Of a DNA stretch of 64,000 nucleotides, positions 1 to 12,400 are shown in pieces (the first letter of the stretch is position 1; each line of letters opens with the position of its first letter). The notes beneath the pieces were generated by a model, which saw nothing but the letters and a program-made list of their open reading frames with translations, searched no databases and was not told where the DNA came from. Source of the stretch: Acanthamoeba castellanii str. Neff. Its lineage: Eukaryota > Discosea > Longamoebia > Acanthamoebidae. The stretch is from the NCBI RefSeq assembly GCF_000313135.1, contig NW_004457586.1:3756-67755 (forward strand). The letters are read 5' to 3'. The position numbers and the translations under genes were made by a program.

Positions 1-969
1 TGCACATGTAGCGCGACAGGAGGTCGTTTCTGTCGCGAACATCTGGGTCTTGCCTTCTCTCCTTGATGAGCTGTATGTGCATCACATGGTGTTAGCTTGG
101 GCACCAGTTGCTGGGCGATTAGGGCAGTGGTACGTTTGCGGCAAAGTCGTTCAGGATCTTCACGTAGCTGGCCATCGGCGAAGGAGTGAACTGCAAACCA
201 AAGAAGAGTGATTGTGAACCATTCACTTGTGTGTTGTGCCTGGTCTTCTTGGTCTGATGGTACCTTCCAGAACGGCCAGAGGAACCGATCGACGGCGCAC
301 TCCTGCGCGGCGTCGAAGGCTTGCGAGAAGGAGCAGTCCTTGTGCATGGAGTCGACGTTGAAGCCAAAAGCGATCTCTCCGATCATAAGGTTGCTGCACC
401 TCTGTTCCTTCCATGGCTGACCGTCGGTGTTGAAGATGCCATCTCCCAGCAGAGTTTGAAGCTTGTCCTTGAAGTGGGGACCCTTGGTGAAGTTCTACAC
501 ATATATGGAGGAGGAAGGTGAGCTCGTTGAACAAGAGGCAACAAGGGTTGAAGAAAGGTTGCGCACTTCGAAGTTGGTCTTGAGGATGTATTCGACCGAG
601 GGCGGGTCTGTGACCATCACGTCCGTATCGCCCCCGAAAGGCAACACGAAGTGGAAGGTGCCCTTGGGCGACTGCACAGAGGTCAGCTTGGTGAAGCCCT
701 GTGCAGCGCAACAAAAGTTGTACCTTGCTGGCCTGTTCGAGCATGTAGTCTTGGAGGCGGTGCTTGTGGCGGAAAGTGTCGATGAGGTTGCACAAGATGG
801 GCAGCTGGTAAGGACCAGGTATGTCCAGCTTCCTCTACACGCCCAACACCGTCAGTCACTCAAGCAGATAAAGTAGGGCGCCCAGCGAGGCGGGTCGAAC
901 CTTGCGGTGGTGCAGATGAAGAGCGAGCAGCAGCACGGTCACCCCCGCAACAATCAGCGACCACAGCAT
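1..969 (-). CDS. Cytochrome P450, N-terminal half (runs off left edge), probably internally deleted
   Basis: Haem-thiolate monooxygenase of the fatty-acid hydroxylase type (CYP86/CYP704-like by motif pattern), probably ER-anchored. Exons on the minus strand are 969-901, 834-724, 671-567, 494-264, 190-134 and 70-1, all joined in phase 0. Exon 1 encodes a hydrophobic N-terminal anchor (LIVAGVTVLLLALHL). It is followed by the proline hinge DIPGPYQLP, the B-helix text VTDPPSVEYILKTNFE, GDGIFNTDG and the helix-C WxxxR motif (WKEQR). The next residues are already the F-helix-side text IGEIAFGF, so about 70 residues usually present between these motifs are missing within one continuous exon. The haem-binding Cys region lies outside the window. 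This is either a pseudogene or local assembly collapse; family assignment is confident, function is not. Confidence 0.82.
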
Positions 970-1228
970 GGCTCTCGTAGCGACGTGTCCTCTCGAGCGT
1001 TGGTTGTTTGTAGGTGGGGAGGCAGGGTGCCCGCGTGTACAAAAAGCCCAAACCTTCCGGGCGACAACAACCCCACTGGCCCCGCTGTGAAGAATGTCTG
1101 GCATCTGGGCAGAATTCTGCCGAAGCGTTTTCTGTTTTGTTTTGCGTTTTACGAAACGTTTTGTAACGTCAACAATAGACAAAATTCCTGCAAAACCGAA
1201 GTTTGTAGAGCCAAGAAGAAGACGATCG

Positions 1229-1538
1229 ATGAGCGCAGGAGGGTGGCCGTCGTTTGTGACGGGCTCGGGCCGAGAGACGTCGACTCCCTCGCAGGAGAGC
1301 CTGCTTCGTGCACGCCAGCTGCTACAACAGGACGAGAACACGGCTGCAGAGGAGTGGGTGGGGCCTGGCCTCGGCTGGCGCTTGGCCATCCAGGTACTAC
1401 TCCAAACTCGAACCACCAGCCGACGTGGCTCACCTCGTTGCTCGCTTGTTCAAGGTGGTGCATGGGCGTACGGAGGTGGTGTGGGTGCCCCCGCCCGCGA
1501 CCGCCAGACGCGACCACACCCTCGCCCTCGAAGAGTAG
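1229..1538 (+). pseudogene. Possible small gene with one +1 frameshift; function unknown
   Basis: The ATG at 1229 opens a frame with strong GC3 codon use (MSAGGWPSFVTGSG..., then SLLRARQLLQQ) that runs to LAIQ at about 1393. A second frame, offset by one base, begins directly there (YYSKLEPPADVAHLVARLF) and ends at a TAG at 1536-1538. Removing one G at 1393-1394 would join the frames as LAIQYYSKLE. The joint also contains CAG|GTACTACTCC, which resembles a local splice donor, but no acceptor gives a sensible product. It lies between the divergent P450 start and the convergent 3' end of the CYFIP gene. I do not recognise the family. Confidence 0.35.
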
Positions 1539-1937
1539 AGCGGTGGGCACAAGGAAGACGAAAGAGGAAGAAAAGAGGAAGCACCACCGCGAGAGGGAGA
1601 GAGAGGTTGCTGATACGCTACAATGTACATTCGCTCGCTCGAGTCAATGCCAACACGCGGGACAGACCTAAGCGCCACAAACACTCGCCGCAATGACGCA
1701 AAGTCGCAAAAGAGAAGAAATGATGATAAGAGTTGGGAAAGTGCTGGCGGGAGACGACGTTGGGGTTGACGTTGTTGGTGGCTACACGGAGCATCGATGC
1801 TGTCCTCTCCACCGTTGCTGTGTGTGTGGCTTGCTTACTTGCCCAGCGAGGCCTGCAATGTCTGTGTGTGTCAGACCCGTAGCCTACCCACAAGCGAAAG
1901 GAAGCAGAGCGCACGTGCGTACCGGTAGTGACACGGC
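1539..1937. other. Intergenic stretch with no supported gene
   Basis: This lies between the 3' ends of the short plus-strand frame and the minus-strand CYFIP gene. Open frames on both strands are shadows without recognisable motifs or splice logic. An adenine/guanine-rich run (about 1555-1610) is the only compositional feature. Confidence 0.4.
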
Positions 1938-4900
1938 TTAGTCTCGTGGGAGCGGCGGAGGAGCGTCGAAGTCATCGTAGGGCAGGGGCGGCGGCGCGCC
2001 AAAGTCGTCGCGGGGCAGCGGCGGGGGCGGGCCGTAGTCAAAGTCATCGGGCGGCAGGGGCGGCGGCGCGCCAAAGTCAAACACCTCCTCGTCGCGCGGC
2101 AACGGGGGCGGGCTGCTGTAGTCGTTGTACGCGTACTCCTCGTCGAACGCGCCAAAGTCATCGCGAGCCAGCGGAGGAGGCGCCTCGTAGTCGTCGTCGC
2201 GGGCGAGTGGCGGAGGGGGAGGGCCGCCGCGCGGCGAAGGAGAGCCGCGAGGCGAAGGACCACTGCCGGGCGGGGGCGGAAGCTGGCCGCGAGGCGAAGG
2301 GGCGCCACCAAAGGGAGGCGGGGGGCCGCCGGCGGCCATGCGCGGCGAGAGGCTCGGCGCGGAACCCGACGACGGCGCAGAGCTGAGCGGGGTCAGCGAG
2401 CTCGGCGCGTGGTGGCCGGACGAGGGGTGCGCACTCTGCGCGGAGCGAGCGGTCGAGTGAGTGAAGAACAGCAACAAAAGGGTCAATGGGTGGGGATGGG
2501 GATGGGGGGGTGCGGCCGTACGATGTCGCCGGACTGGCTGATGGTGGTGTCGTAAGCACCCGAGGCGATGGGTCCGTTGTGGTTGATGAACTCCAGGGTC
2601 ACCTCCTCCTTGGGCGGGTGGAGGATGAGGATGTTGGAGAGGGTGACGGGGTGGAACACGTGCAGGGTGCTGAAGATGTGCTGGTTCAGGTCCCTCACTT
2701 GACCCGCCACCGGCAGGAACGCAAAGATGGTGTGCTGGAGGGAGAGAAGACGTGAGCGGTGAGTAGCAGTGGAGTGGAGCGGCACGGTATCGTACATCCT
2801 TGGCATTGCCGGCGACGGGCAGGGCCTCCTCGACGTTGAGGATGTGGGAGCAGAAGTCGAACACCCTGAAGCGCTGCTCCTGCTGGAGGAGGTACACCAG
2901 GGTGATGCCGCCCCACACGAATCCGTCACCGAACTTCTCCTGACACGACATGCCGCCCTCCTCCGTGGGAAGGCAGAACACCTGAACACGCGAGAGAGAG
3001 AGAGAGAGAAGGGGAGACGAGTAATGTTAGGGTCGGTCGACGTCGTCAATGCGCAGGCCATTGGTCGGGGCGGGCGAGTCGTACGAATTGGAGGGCGCTC
3101 CACAGACGGTAGAACTCGGTGGTGTGGTCGACCGACAGGAGACCGTTGTCGGGCATGTGGCCCGACCACGTGTCCTTCACCCGCGCCACCATCTCGTCGA
3201 CGCGCGCGAGAGCGGCCTTGAACAGCGAACGAGGCACCGGCTGTGGCCTGTACAACTTGTCCGCCTTCCACGTGTGCACCAGCAAATCTGTTGACGACGA
3301 CAACAACGCCACCGACAAGCCTGTTAGAGAAGCCCAGAACAAGGGCAGGCTAAAAAGAGAGGGTACCCTTGAGAATGTGAGGAGCCTTGGCGAGGTGGGG
3401 GTGGGCCTCCAGGTGACCCAGGATGGCGGCGGCGGTGATGTAGACCGTGGAGGAGGCGCTGGGGTCCTGGTCGGTCGGCGGCGCGTTGACGTTCTCCGTG
3501 TTGATGCCCAGGAACGGCGCGGTCTGCACGAACCGCTGGTTCTCCACCAGGCTCTGCACAACCAAGTGTCAAGGCGCAAAGGCCCGGACGAGTGAGTCGC
3601 ACAGCACTCGAGTGGCGGGTGCCCTAACAACGGGGAAGCAAGACGGTTCGTACCAGAGCGGACTCGAGCAAGTTGAGGAAGACGATGGTGTTGCCAAACT
3701 CCTTGAAGTGGCGGAAGGCCTCGTTCAGCTCAGCGTAGCCGATCATGTCCTTCAGCTGCATCTTGTACCAACCGTAGTTACCGTCCGTACCTGCAACAAT
3801 AAGAACGCGCACAACAGTTGCGATCGTCAGTCGATGGTGCCCGACCAGCTCAACTCCCAGCGTAGCAGCCGGTTCAATGGCTCGGCTTGCATTCAAGAGA
3901 GGGCGCGAGTACCGTAGAAGAACATGGGCAGCTTGGTCGACGGCGGCATACCGACGAACAGCTCGCGAACGTAGGGCACCAGCACGTTCTGGATCTTGAG
4001 GTTCAAGTTCTCGAGGCACTCGCCGACGAGCAGCGGCAGGTTGGTCCGGCCGAGCACGCGGATGAGGGACATGAAGTGGTCGATGCCCACAAAGTGCTGC
4101 TGGAGCTGGAACACATTGGCGTAGGCGCCGTTGAGCGCCTTCGAGCCGTACATGAAGGGCATCTTGGGCTTGGGCATCGATTCGCGCGGCACGTCGCCGC
4201 CCCTGATCGGCGAGCGCACGAACCGGTTCGTGATCGAGTTGAAGTTGTAGTTCGGGAAGAAGTCGTACACCAGCTCGAAGATGGCCTGTGTCGGTGCGCA
4301 CACGTTTAGCGACTTGCCTCGCAATTTGGCGGGGGAGGAGCGAGTGTGAGGTGTGTGCTCTTAGTAAGTAGTACGTACGTGGAGGATGACACGGCCGTGG
4401 AAGGAGACGAGCGAGGTGCTCTCGTTGACCTCGTTGAGCATGTCCTCGAAGCTGTCCAACTCGAGGTGCTCCGACAGCAGCGAGTGCATCAGTCGGATGT
4501 TGTTGAGCTGCGTCTCCAACTGCACGCGTGCACGACAATAACGTTGGTGAGCAAGGGCGCCACGACTACTCCTAGTACAACTACACAGAGAAGGACATGT
4601 ACCTCGATGATGGTGGTGATGTCGGAGGCCTCGAAACGGCTGATGGCAAAGTCGATGTTCTGCCTCAGCTTGCTGTTCATGCGCTGACCGATCAGGTGGT
4701 TGAGGTCGATCGAGCGACCCAGCAGCTGGAAGTGCCTCTGCTTGAGGATGACGTAGTAGCGCGACTTGGGCGTGTGGAATCGCGCGGCGCTGTAGATGAG
4801 CTCGAGCTGCTGCTTGTAGGGCTTGTCCAACAGCAGGCTGGAGGCCTGGATCTTGAAGTGGGTGTAGATCTGTTCGCTGACCTTGAAGACGAGCTGATCG

Positions 4901-7900
4901 AAGCACAGGTTGACCTCGGCCTCGATTTCGTCGTACAGGAACCGCTGGTGCAGCGAGTACAGCGCCCTGTTGGCCGCATCGTTGTACAGGTCGAGCGGGT
5001 ACAGCAGGAACTAGTGAGTGGCGTACGCAAACGTTTTAGTTTCAGTTTCTGTTTCAGTTTCAGAAGCATTTTTCGCATCTTCAGTGCGCCGGTGGTGCGT
5101 ACCTCCATCATGGCCGAGTTGCCAGACTCGAGGATCTGGTCGGTGAGGATCCACGGGAGCGACAGCTCGATGGGGAACTGGAGGCACTTGTCCAGCTCGA
5201 GCCAGTACTCTCGGTACCAGAGGTCGGCCAGGTCGGTCACCTGGAAGATGGTGCCGGTGTAGTTGATCGTGTACTTGTAGAAGAAGGACTTCTGCAGGAA
5301 CTCCTCCATCACCTTAATCGACGAGCTGCCGTAGTCCTTGTCCGAGTACTCGAGCTTCTTGTCCAGGTAGCGATGGGCCACCAGGCCGTACACGATCGTG
5401 CGGATGAGGTCGAGCTGGGTCTGCGAGGGACCCACGGCCCGCTCCGGCACGTCCGAGCCGGTGGTGGTCTTGCTCGTCTTCACCTTCTTGCCGAACAGCG
5501 CCGGGTCGTCTGGCTCCTGCCCTCCCTTCCAGTCGGCGGCCATGGTCCTCAGCTGGAGGAGCTCCTCACGGACGGCCTTCTTCTTCTTCGAGGCAAAGGC
5601 GATCATCTCGCGAAGGTGAACCTGCCCGCGTTGGGGAATCCACAGATCAGTCAAGGTGTGGCCATGATTACGACTAAAATAAACAACCAACGCATAGAGG
5701 GATGCCGCACCTGGACAAAGTCCTGGAGTTCGGTGTGAATGTGGGTGCGGATGATGGGCGAGAGGAGGCCGTCGTTGCGCAGCATGACCGCCGCAAGGCC
5801 CTTCAAGCAGGCGATGATCTCCACGAGCGCGAAGCGCTCCTCGTCGGTGTAGTTGTGCTTGACCACGCGCTCGTACTTCTTCACCTCCTCGCCTCCGAGC
5901 TTGTCGTTGGTGTTGGGGTGGGCGTACTTCCACGCGCTCTGGAGCAGCACCTTGCCCGACCAGTCGGAGAGCAGTCGCAGGCCCTCCAAGATGGTGGTGT
6001 AGTGCGCCTTGTTGTCGGCCTCCGGCATGTACTTGGCGCCCCTGCTGTTCTGGCGCCACGCGTTGATCTGCGCGCACGTACACATGAGAGTCAGGCAACG
6101 AATGCATAGCTGTGCGCTGGCATTGATTGTATACAAAAACATTGTGGTGCGGGAGAAGCTCAGATCTTGGTGGTAGTTGATCGTCACGGTAAAATCGGAC
6201 AAGTAGCAATAAGGTGTTCATCACGGTTCTCGCTCGGGGAGGGGGAGGCGCGAGTGGGACGGGGTGGGTGGGGCACCTGGTGGATCATGCTGGTGAACTT
6301 GGCGAGGTACATGTTGTACTCGGTTCGGATGGAGTCGATCTGGCCCTGGATTTCGTACTCCACAGCCAGCTTCCTGTCCTCGAGCGGGAGGCCCCATGTC
6401 TTCTCGTCGTAGTGGGGGCAGCTCTTGATGGTCTGCTCCAGCGAGAACTGCATGTCACCGTACAGAGGCACGATCGGGTATTTCTGTGGCGCACACAGCG
6501 TCGGGACATTAGCCATAAAAGCCGCCGATTGGTCGGGGTGAAGCGCGAAGGAAGGAGGCAATGGTGGTGGTGTGGTCGAACCTTGAAGAACTTCTGGAAG
6601 GGCGACAGGGAGATCTTCTTGCTCTTGAAGACGTTGAGCTTTTCGTTGTCGCCGTCCATGAGGTAGAGGCCGTAGGACATCGCACGGAGCAGCGAGTGCT
6701 TCTCCTGCGGCACGAGGCACATGTTATCCTCGAAGTACCGCGCGCACTGGTTCACCACCAGAGCCAAGACGTCGTCAAACCTGGACGCGAACGCGCACGC
6801 GTTAAATTAATGGGTGAGAACGATTGATTGTGAGCACAACAAGGCCAATCGGTGACAACAAAAGCAAAGAAGAAGATGAAGAAGAAGAGCGCAAAGGAGT
6901 GTCGAGGAAGAGGGCTTGTACCCGTTGATTTGCTGCAGCTCGGTCTTGAGGTTCATTGTGATGGAGTTCTGGGGCGCGAGGAACAGGTAGAGGGAGTGGT
7001 TTTCTGTGGCCTGCTCGTCGTTGGTCATCTGCTTGCGCAGGAAACCAATCGTTCTGTTCGCAGACAAACACAACAGAGAAGCGACAACAGGATATGAGAC
7101 CTCCCGAGGTCATTCGAGGCAGAAGAGAGAGGGACCGTACCGCTTGAAGAACGAAAAATCGTTGTTAGGGCTGGCCTTCATGTTCTTCAGCGCGTTCATA
7201 ATGGTGAAGAAGTCGAGCATCTGTCCGAGCTTGTGGATGTAGATCTCAGAGATGGGCCTGGGCTTCTTCTTTCCGGAGTTGAGAGCGGCAGCCAGCACTT
7301 TGACGTGGTCGGCAAACTAGTTGGCGGCAAGGCGTTGTGAGAACATGTTTTCAACAAAAATTGAAGAGGCAGATTCTAAACTGATGGGTTTGGGGGCAAT
7401 ACCAGCTTGACAGTGTCGCGCATAAAGTACATGAGATCCTTTAGCTTCTTGATCTCGGGCTCGAGCACTTCGAATGTCTTTTCATAAATGGTGCCCTTGT
7501 TGGGATCATCTTGGGCTTTCACCTGCGTTGTTGCGCGTGCTCAGAGGGTGTGCCCTGTAGAGATAGGATTGTACAAAATGCGAATTGCGCGGGGCTTTAC
7601 CTGGGGAATGGCCTTCAAGCAGGACCGGTAGGCGTAGACCAATTTGATGAACGCGTCCCCCCGCTGCAAAATCTCTTGCTGTAAAGCGAATCGTGGCGTT
7701 AGTTGAGAACAAGCAATCGCAGGGGGGGCAAGCACGATGGGAAAAATGAATTCTCTCATGAGAATTGAGGAGTACGAACCAGCTGGCGCACTTTGTCGAT
7801 TTCCTCCGTCCATTTGGTTTCGAAGGCCTTGTTGTCCACATGGCCATAGCCGTTGGTGCTCATGGACTCGAAAGCCACGGCAAACGTGGGTCCTTCGATG

Positions 7901-7965
7901 TTGGGCTGCCCATCAACCAAATCGAAGGTCTCCAAAGCGTTAATCCGCTCCTCCACCGTCGCCAT
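1938..7965 (-). CDS. CYFIP: CYFIP/PIR121/Sra-1, SCAR/WAVE complex subunit with proline-rich tail
   Basis: Large scaffold subunit of the SCAR/WAVE regulatory complex; in the family it binds Rac-GTP and holds SCAR/WAVE inactive until Arp2/3 activation at the cortex. The 18 exons are 7965-7780, 7678-7601, 7522-7403, 7316-7141, 7053-6922, 6780-6582, 6483-6277, 6067-5711, 5621-5103, 5010-4603, 4519-4379, 4285-3913, 3790-3654, 3553-3367, 3287-3085, 2981-2796, 2734-2522 and 2435-1938. Phases close throughout and predict 1439 residues, against about 1250 in animals. Family text includes [34 protein letters not shown] and GDGFVWGG. The last exon (about residues 1275-1439) is a tail of repeated [17 protein letters not shown] units ending in PPPLPRD, beyond the normal CYFIP end. 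Confidence 0.96.
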
Positions 7966-8480
7966 TTTTTTCTTTCAGCCGGCTACTCCCTCGACAGTCT
8001 AATGGTGTTCCTGTCCAGAAGATCGGTTGCCAGCGATGCGTGCGGATCTAATCGCCACAGGTTGTAGTCAGCCGAGGTGTTGTCGCCCTTTTTTTCCCGC
8101 AAGGGCTTTTTCACGATTGGTTTGTTGCCTGGCGATGTTTGAAATTAAACAGAGGATTTTTTTCGTGTGCAAAGAATAAAAAATAAAATAAAATAAAATA
8201 AAAATAAACAAACAAACAAGGGCGTAGAACACGATCATGTTGCGGCTCTGCAGTGTCGATGACCACATGCACGGCCATCAGATGGCGCCACCTCTTCTGC
8301 CTCCCTCTGCCTACACTGCTACTCGTTCAGTTCGCTTCCCTTCCAGTCTCTTCCTCCTTCAACCTTGCGTAGGGCCTCCATCATCGCTCCATCTCCTTCT
8401 CCGTATCACTGGTCTTCTTGTTGTTGTCTTCTCGTTGGCGAGGTGGTGATGGTGGTTTAACCTCCTCCTCCGCTTCTTTA
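7966..8480. other. Upstream region of CYFIP; no gene seen
   Basis: The intergenic stretch contains a short A-rich microsatellite (about 8178-8219, AAAAT and AAAC units). A weak plus-strand frame at 8237-8449 has no recognisable motif. The CYFIP promoter should lie in the part next to 7966. Confidence 0.4.
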
Positions 8481-9294
8481 TTATTGACATGGTAGTGGTG
8501 TCAATTCCCTGCAGAGGAAGAGAGAACGGTCACCTGCCTGTGTAGTGCGGTGGTTATAAAGAAGACGTGCTGAATGAAAACAGGAGATGGGGCTGGAGGA
8601 GCCGTCACATACCCTCATCGTCCTCTGCAGCGAAAGAGAAAGAGAAAGAAAGGAAGGGAACCGTCCATCAGCATACGCACATACGTAGACCACGAGCATC
8701 ACACACGGGAGAGCAACTGGTAAGCGAGGGCACGACACTCGCCGGAGTGCGTTACATCAAAACCAAAGACTGGAGAGAGAGAGCGAAACATACCCCCGCT
8801 CTCGGTGGCCAGGGAGAGGAGGCCCGGGTGAGACAGCGCTGCGATGCACAAGGGGCGGACACTGAGGAGATTCGGCACTTTTTGTCAGCTGCCGGCATGT
8901 CCAAGTGCACAATTCCAAGAAAAAGGGCGGAGGAGATAGGCATGCTAAGAGGGACAGCGGCAGCGGAGAAGGGGTGGCACACGTACCCTTTGGAGAGACC
9001 GCTAGCGATGGAAATTTGCGCTCGCTGGCATCGGGTCGATTCGTGCTGAGCCGGAGCGGCAGGCTTGGTGAAGAACGATCGCTTGCTCGACGAAGAAGAC
9101 GAGCTGAATGGGTCGCTCCTCGATTTAGCGCCTCCAAATGTCTGCGATTTGGCGCTGCCACTGCTCGATGTGAAGAAGCGCGCGCCGGACCCGCCGAATT
9201 CCGATCGCGCGCTCGCTGATCGTGCGCCCTGCGAACCCGCGGAGAAGGTGCGCTTGAAGCTGCCACCGAACGCTCGGCTACCGCCCCTGTACAT
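8481..9294 (-). CDS. Hypothetical Ser/Gly/Arg-rich small protein
   Basis: A clear first exon (9294-8987) starts MYRGGSRAFGGSFKRTF and is rich in Ser, Gly, Arg and Phe, ending at a GTACG donor in phase 2. A candidate last exon (8508-8481) joins in phase to give ELTPLPCQ and a TAA immediately followed by an AATAAA-type signal. The implied intron is long for this locus, so one or more small exons may be missing (a CTGCAG acceptor near 8623 is one candidate). The composition resembles disordered head domains with FG/RG-like patches. I do not recognise it. Confidence 0.4.
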
Positions 9295-9442
9295 GCTGAT
9301 TCGCTCTGTTGGTAATGTTTTTTTTGATTTGGCTGTGCCAACGCCGGAGCTCTTTCTTTTTTTTTTTGGTCGACAAAAAACAAATAAATAAACAGCTGCT
9401 TCCGCACAACGCGTAGGCCGTGTGGGCAACCAAGGCAGGCCC

Positions 9443-12400
9443 TCAGGCGCGGTAGTTGGGTTGCCAGTTCGGAGGACCCGGCGGGCGGATGTTGTTGTTG
9501 TTGCTGCTGATGTTGTTGTTGAAGCGGAGGCCGTGCTCGAGAGGTGCGCGCACGTCCTCCGCGAAGCTGTAGTCATTGGGGCACGAGAGCAGCTCAAGTT
9601 CGTACTGCAAGAGCCCGGGATCCGCGACGGCGCTCAGCTCGTGGAAATCGGCCGGCGATGGCGCTGTCAGATGCATGTGCTGATGAACGTGAGGGTAGTC
9701 GGGTGGAAGCTGAGGCGGTAGTTGGCGGTGCTGGTGCTGGTGCTGGTAGTTGTGTTGCGGCGGGACTGGCGCATGTGGCTGGCGGTGACCACCGTAGCCA
9801 CCTCCACGCACGGCGGACTCCATCCACGGCGTCTCGGGGAAGCCGACCATCGGCGCAGAGACTGAGGTGGTTGCGCTTGTGGACGCGTGGACGGACGAGG
9901 GTCCAAGCAAAGTCGAGGCCGGCAAGGCGGAATGCTGGTGGCGCTGGCTCGGGGGTCTGGCGCTCGCTGGGCTGGAGCCGACGATCTGCGACGACCACTC
10001 GAAGCCTGAGGACTGGTGGTCTCTGTCGCTGCTGCGATAGCTCGAGAAGGTCGAGGTCATGGGCAGCGGCGCCGGCATGGGCACGAATCCCTTCACCCCG
10101 AACGGAGGCGACGTGGGGGCGGCATCGAATCGCACGGGAGACGTGGCCGGCGAATCGGCGTTGGATGGTGGCGTCGGATAGGTCGGCGACGAGTTGGCGA
10201 GCGGAGGAGAGATCGTGCCGTAGGCGAGCCTGCTGCCCACCTGCGGCGGTTCCGGGACATGCGACCAGTGCCTCTCCTGCGCCCGACCCTGGTGGTACTC
10301 GTGGTCGGGGTGGTGACGCATGTGCGGGAGGTGCTGATAGGGGTTGTGGCGAGCATGCGGTATGTCATCGCGGTTCTGACCGGAGTACCCGAAGGGCTCG
10401 TGCGCTGGCGCGACGAGGGCCTGGCGGTGATGTTGCGCCGGGCGGCCATAGACGGGTCCGGAAGGGATCGGCGGCGACGAGTACGACGAAGAGGAAGGAG
10501 AGGATGACCCGGATGACGAGTGACCGTAGTGGGGAGGAGAGCTCGCGTGCGGGGCTGCGAAGGGAGGCGAAGTGGCCACCGGCGCGGGTGTGCGAGGAGC
10601 GTTGAGCTTCGACTCGATGTATGTACAAATGTAGGTGAGCCAGTAGAAGGGCTCTTGGATCTTGCTGTCTTCGATGCGCTGGAGCAGCATCCGAAGGGGC
10701 TTCAGCTTCCCCGCACCCACTAGCACGTCGACCTAGATGATGAAGGTCGTGGGTGAGGAAAATGCAGTGCCCGGGCGCGCGGAGTGGAGCAGCGTACCGC
10801 GTTCTTGACGAGCACGTAGTCACACTGCGAACTTATGCCGTGAATACTGATCAACATCATCGGCGCCGGTACGCCCAGCAGGAAATTGATCAAATCCCTG
10901 GCATCATGAATCAACGAGCACAGAAGAAGATCAGTGATCAAGAGGAATCGGAAAAGAAAGCGACTGAGTGTTGGGACGGAGCTCCGTCACGTGACGTACT
11001 CCGCGGCCTTGACGTCCTTGCTCAGTCCCAACAGGTTGCAGGTCATCGCACGCAGAGAGTAGTTGAATGTCATCAACATGTTGAACGTCTGAACGAGCGG
11101 GCGAGCAGCCAATATTAGAAGCATGCCACTTGGCTAGTTGGGTGGTGGGAATTCTACCTGCATGGAGGGCCTGTGGTTGGAGTGCATAGCGTTCTTCAGG
11201 CCCCTTTCCAATTCGACTGACTTGTTGAGCTGAGCGTAAAGAGTTCGTGTCCGCTCCTTCTTCTCCTCGGTTTGCTCCTCTGTGGAGAGGCACGTGCAAA
11301 CGTCAGACAGAACGATCCTCGCTGCGAAAATCAAGCCGTGCGCTATGTCGGAAGAAGGGGCGTACTCGATCTCATCACGCTAACAGAAGACAGCACATAC
11401 TGGAACATGACATTCACCTGCCGGAAGTTATCTGCCCATTCCATGCTCGCCGGCCTCTTGAGGTTCCTGAAGTTCTTCCACCCGCGATTATATGGAGGAA
11501 GCTTCTTGCTCGCTTCGATGAGCTCCACCTTCTTCTGCGTTGTGTTGGCGCTCTCCAAGCTGGTGCGCGCGATGATGCAGAGTGAGCTCGAAAGGATAGC
11601 GTTGCCCAGCGCTCCGACCGCGGATTCTTTCGGCCCGCACGTACCTCAGTAGAAGCCAATGGACCTCGTCATTGTAGGCCTTGAGGTGGTGACATATGTC
11701 GAGCCCCTGCCGGACGTGCTCGAGCTGCGTTCGCTTACCCTCCTCGGCGGTGTGGGCGTAGAAGGTGACCCACCAGCCAAAGGCAACGAGACCGGCAGCC
11801 ACGTCGTACTCCTTGGAGTCTATCGCGCTCAGGTGTTCCCTCGCCTAGACGGGTCAAATCACGGGGGAGGGGGTCAGGCCTGAACCACAAGTACGATTGC
11901 TTGTGTTTGCGCGAGTCGGCGTACCAGATTGTAAAACGATCGAGAGTAGCCCCAGTCCCCATTCAGAAAGCTCGCTGCACGAGGGGGCAAGACGTCGTGA
12001 TTTAGCGCGTCATCGCAGCGACTCCAAACGCGAAATGGAACGAGGGGGGAGGGGCTACTCTTACCAACGCAGAGCATGAGCAGGCACGAGAAGGAAAGAG
12101 AGCTCCTCTCCTTCTTTCCCTCCTCATCGAGCAGAATGTATTTGATCAGCGGCGACTTCATGCTGGCCGGATTGGTCGGCGTCAGTCCCCACAGCTCATT
12201 TCGGTACATATCTCTGATGGGCGCGTACACACGCCACATACAAATAGCGATCAGCAGCGCACGTTACGCAGGAAGCGGCCCAGCAGAAAAAAGGGGAAAG
12301 GGAGAAGCAGGACCAAGTACCTGTACTCTCGGATGACGGTCATGAGGTTCATGGACTGTCCACTGTTGAGGCACATGCGGAAGTCCCGGTGTGTCCTCAC

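Noticed and set aside
835..900. In-frame stop after the P450 N-terminal anchor
   Set aside because: A 66-base intron with GT...AG removes it and connects to the proline hinge in frame.
907..1671. A 254-codon plus-strand frame
   Set aside because: It overlaps the P450 first exon and uses a different frame from the better-biased short frame at 1229-1538.
9544..10605. A 353-codon plus-strand frame opposite the last RFX copy A exon
   Set aside because: It is an Arg-rich shadow typical of the strand opposite GC-rich coding DNA; the minus-strand frame connects to twelve phased exons.
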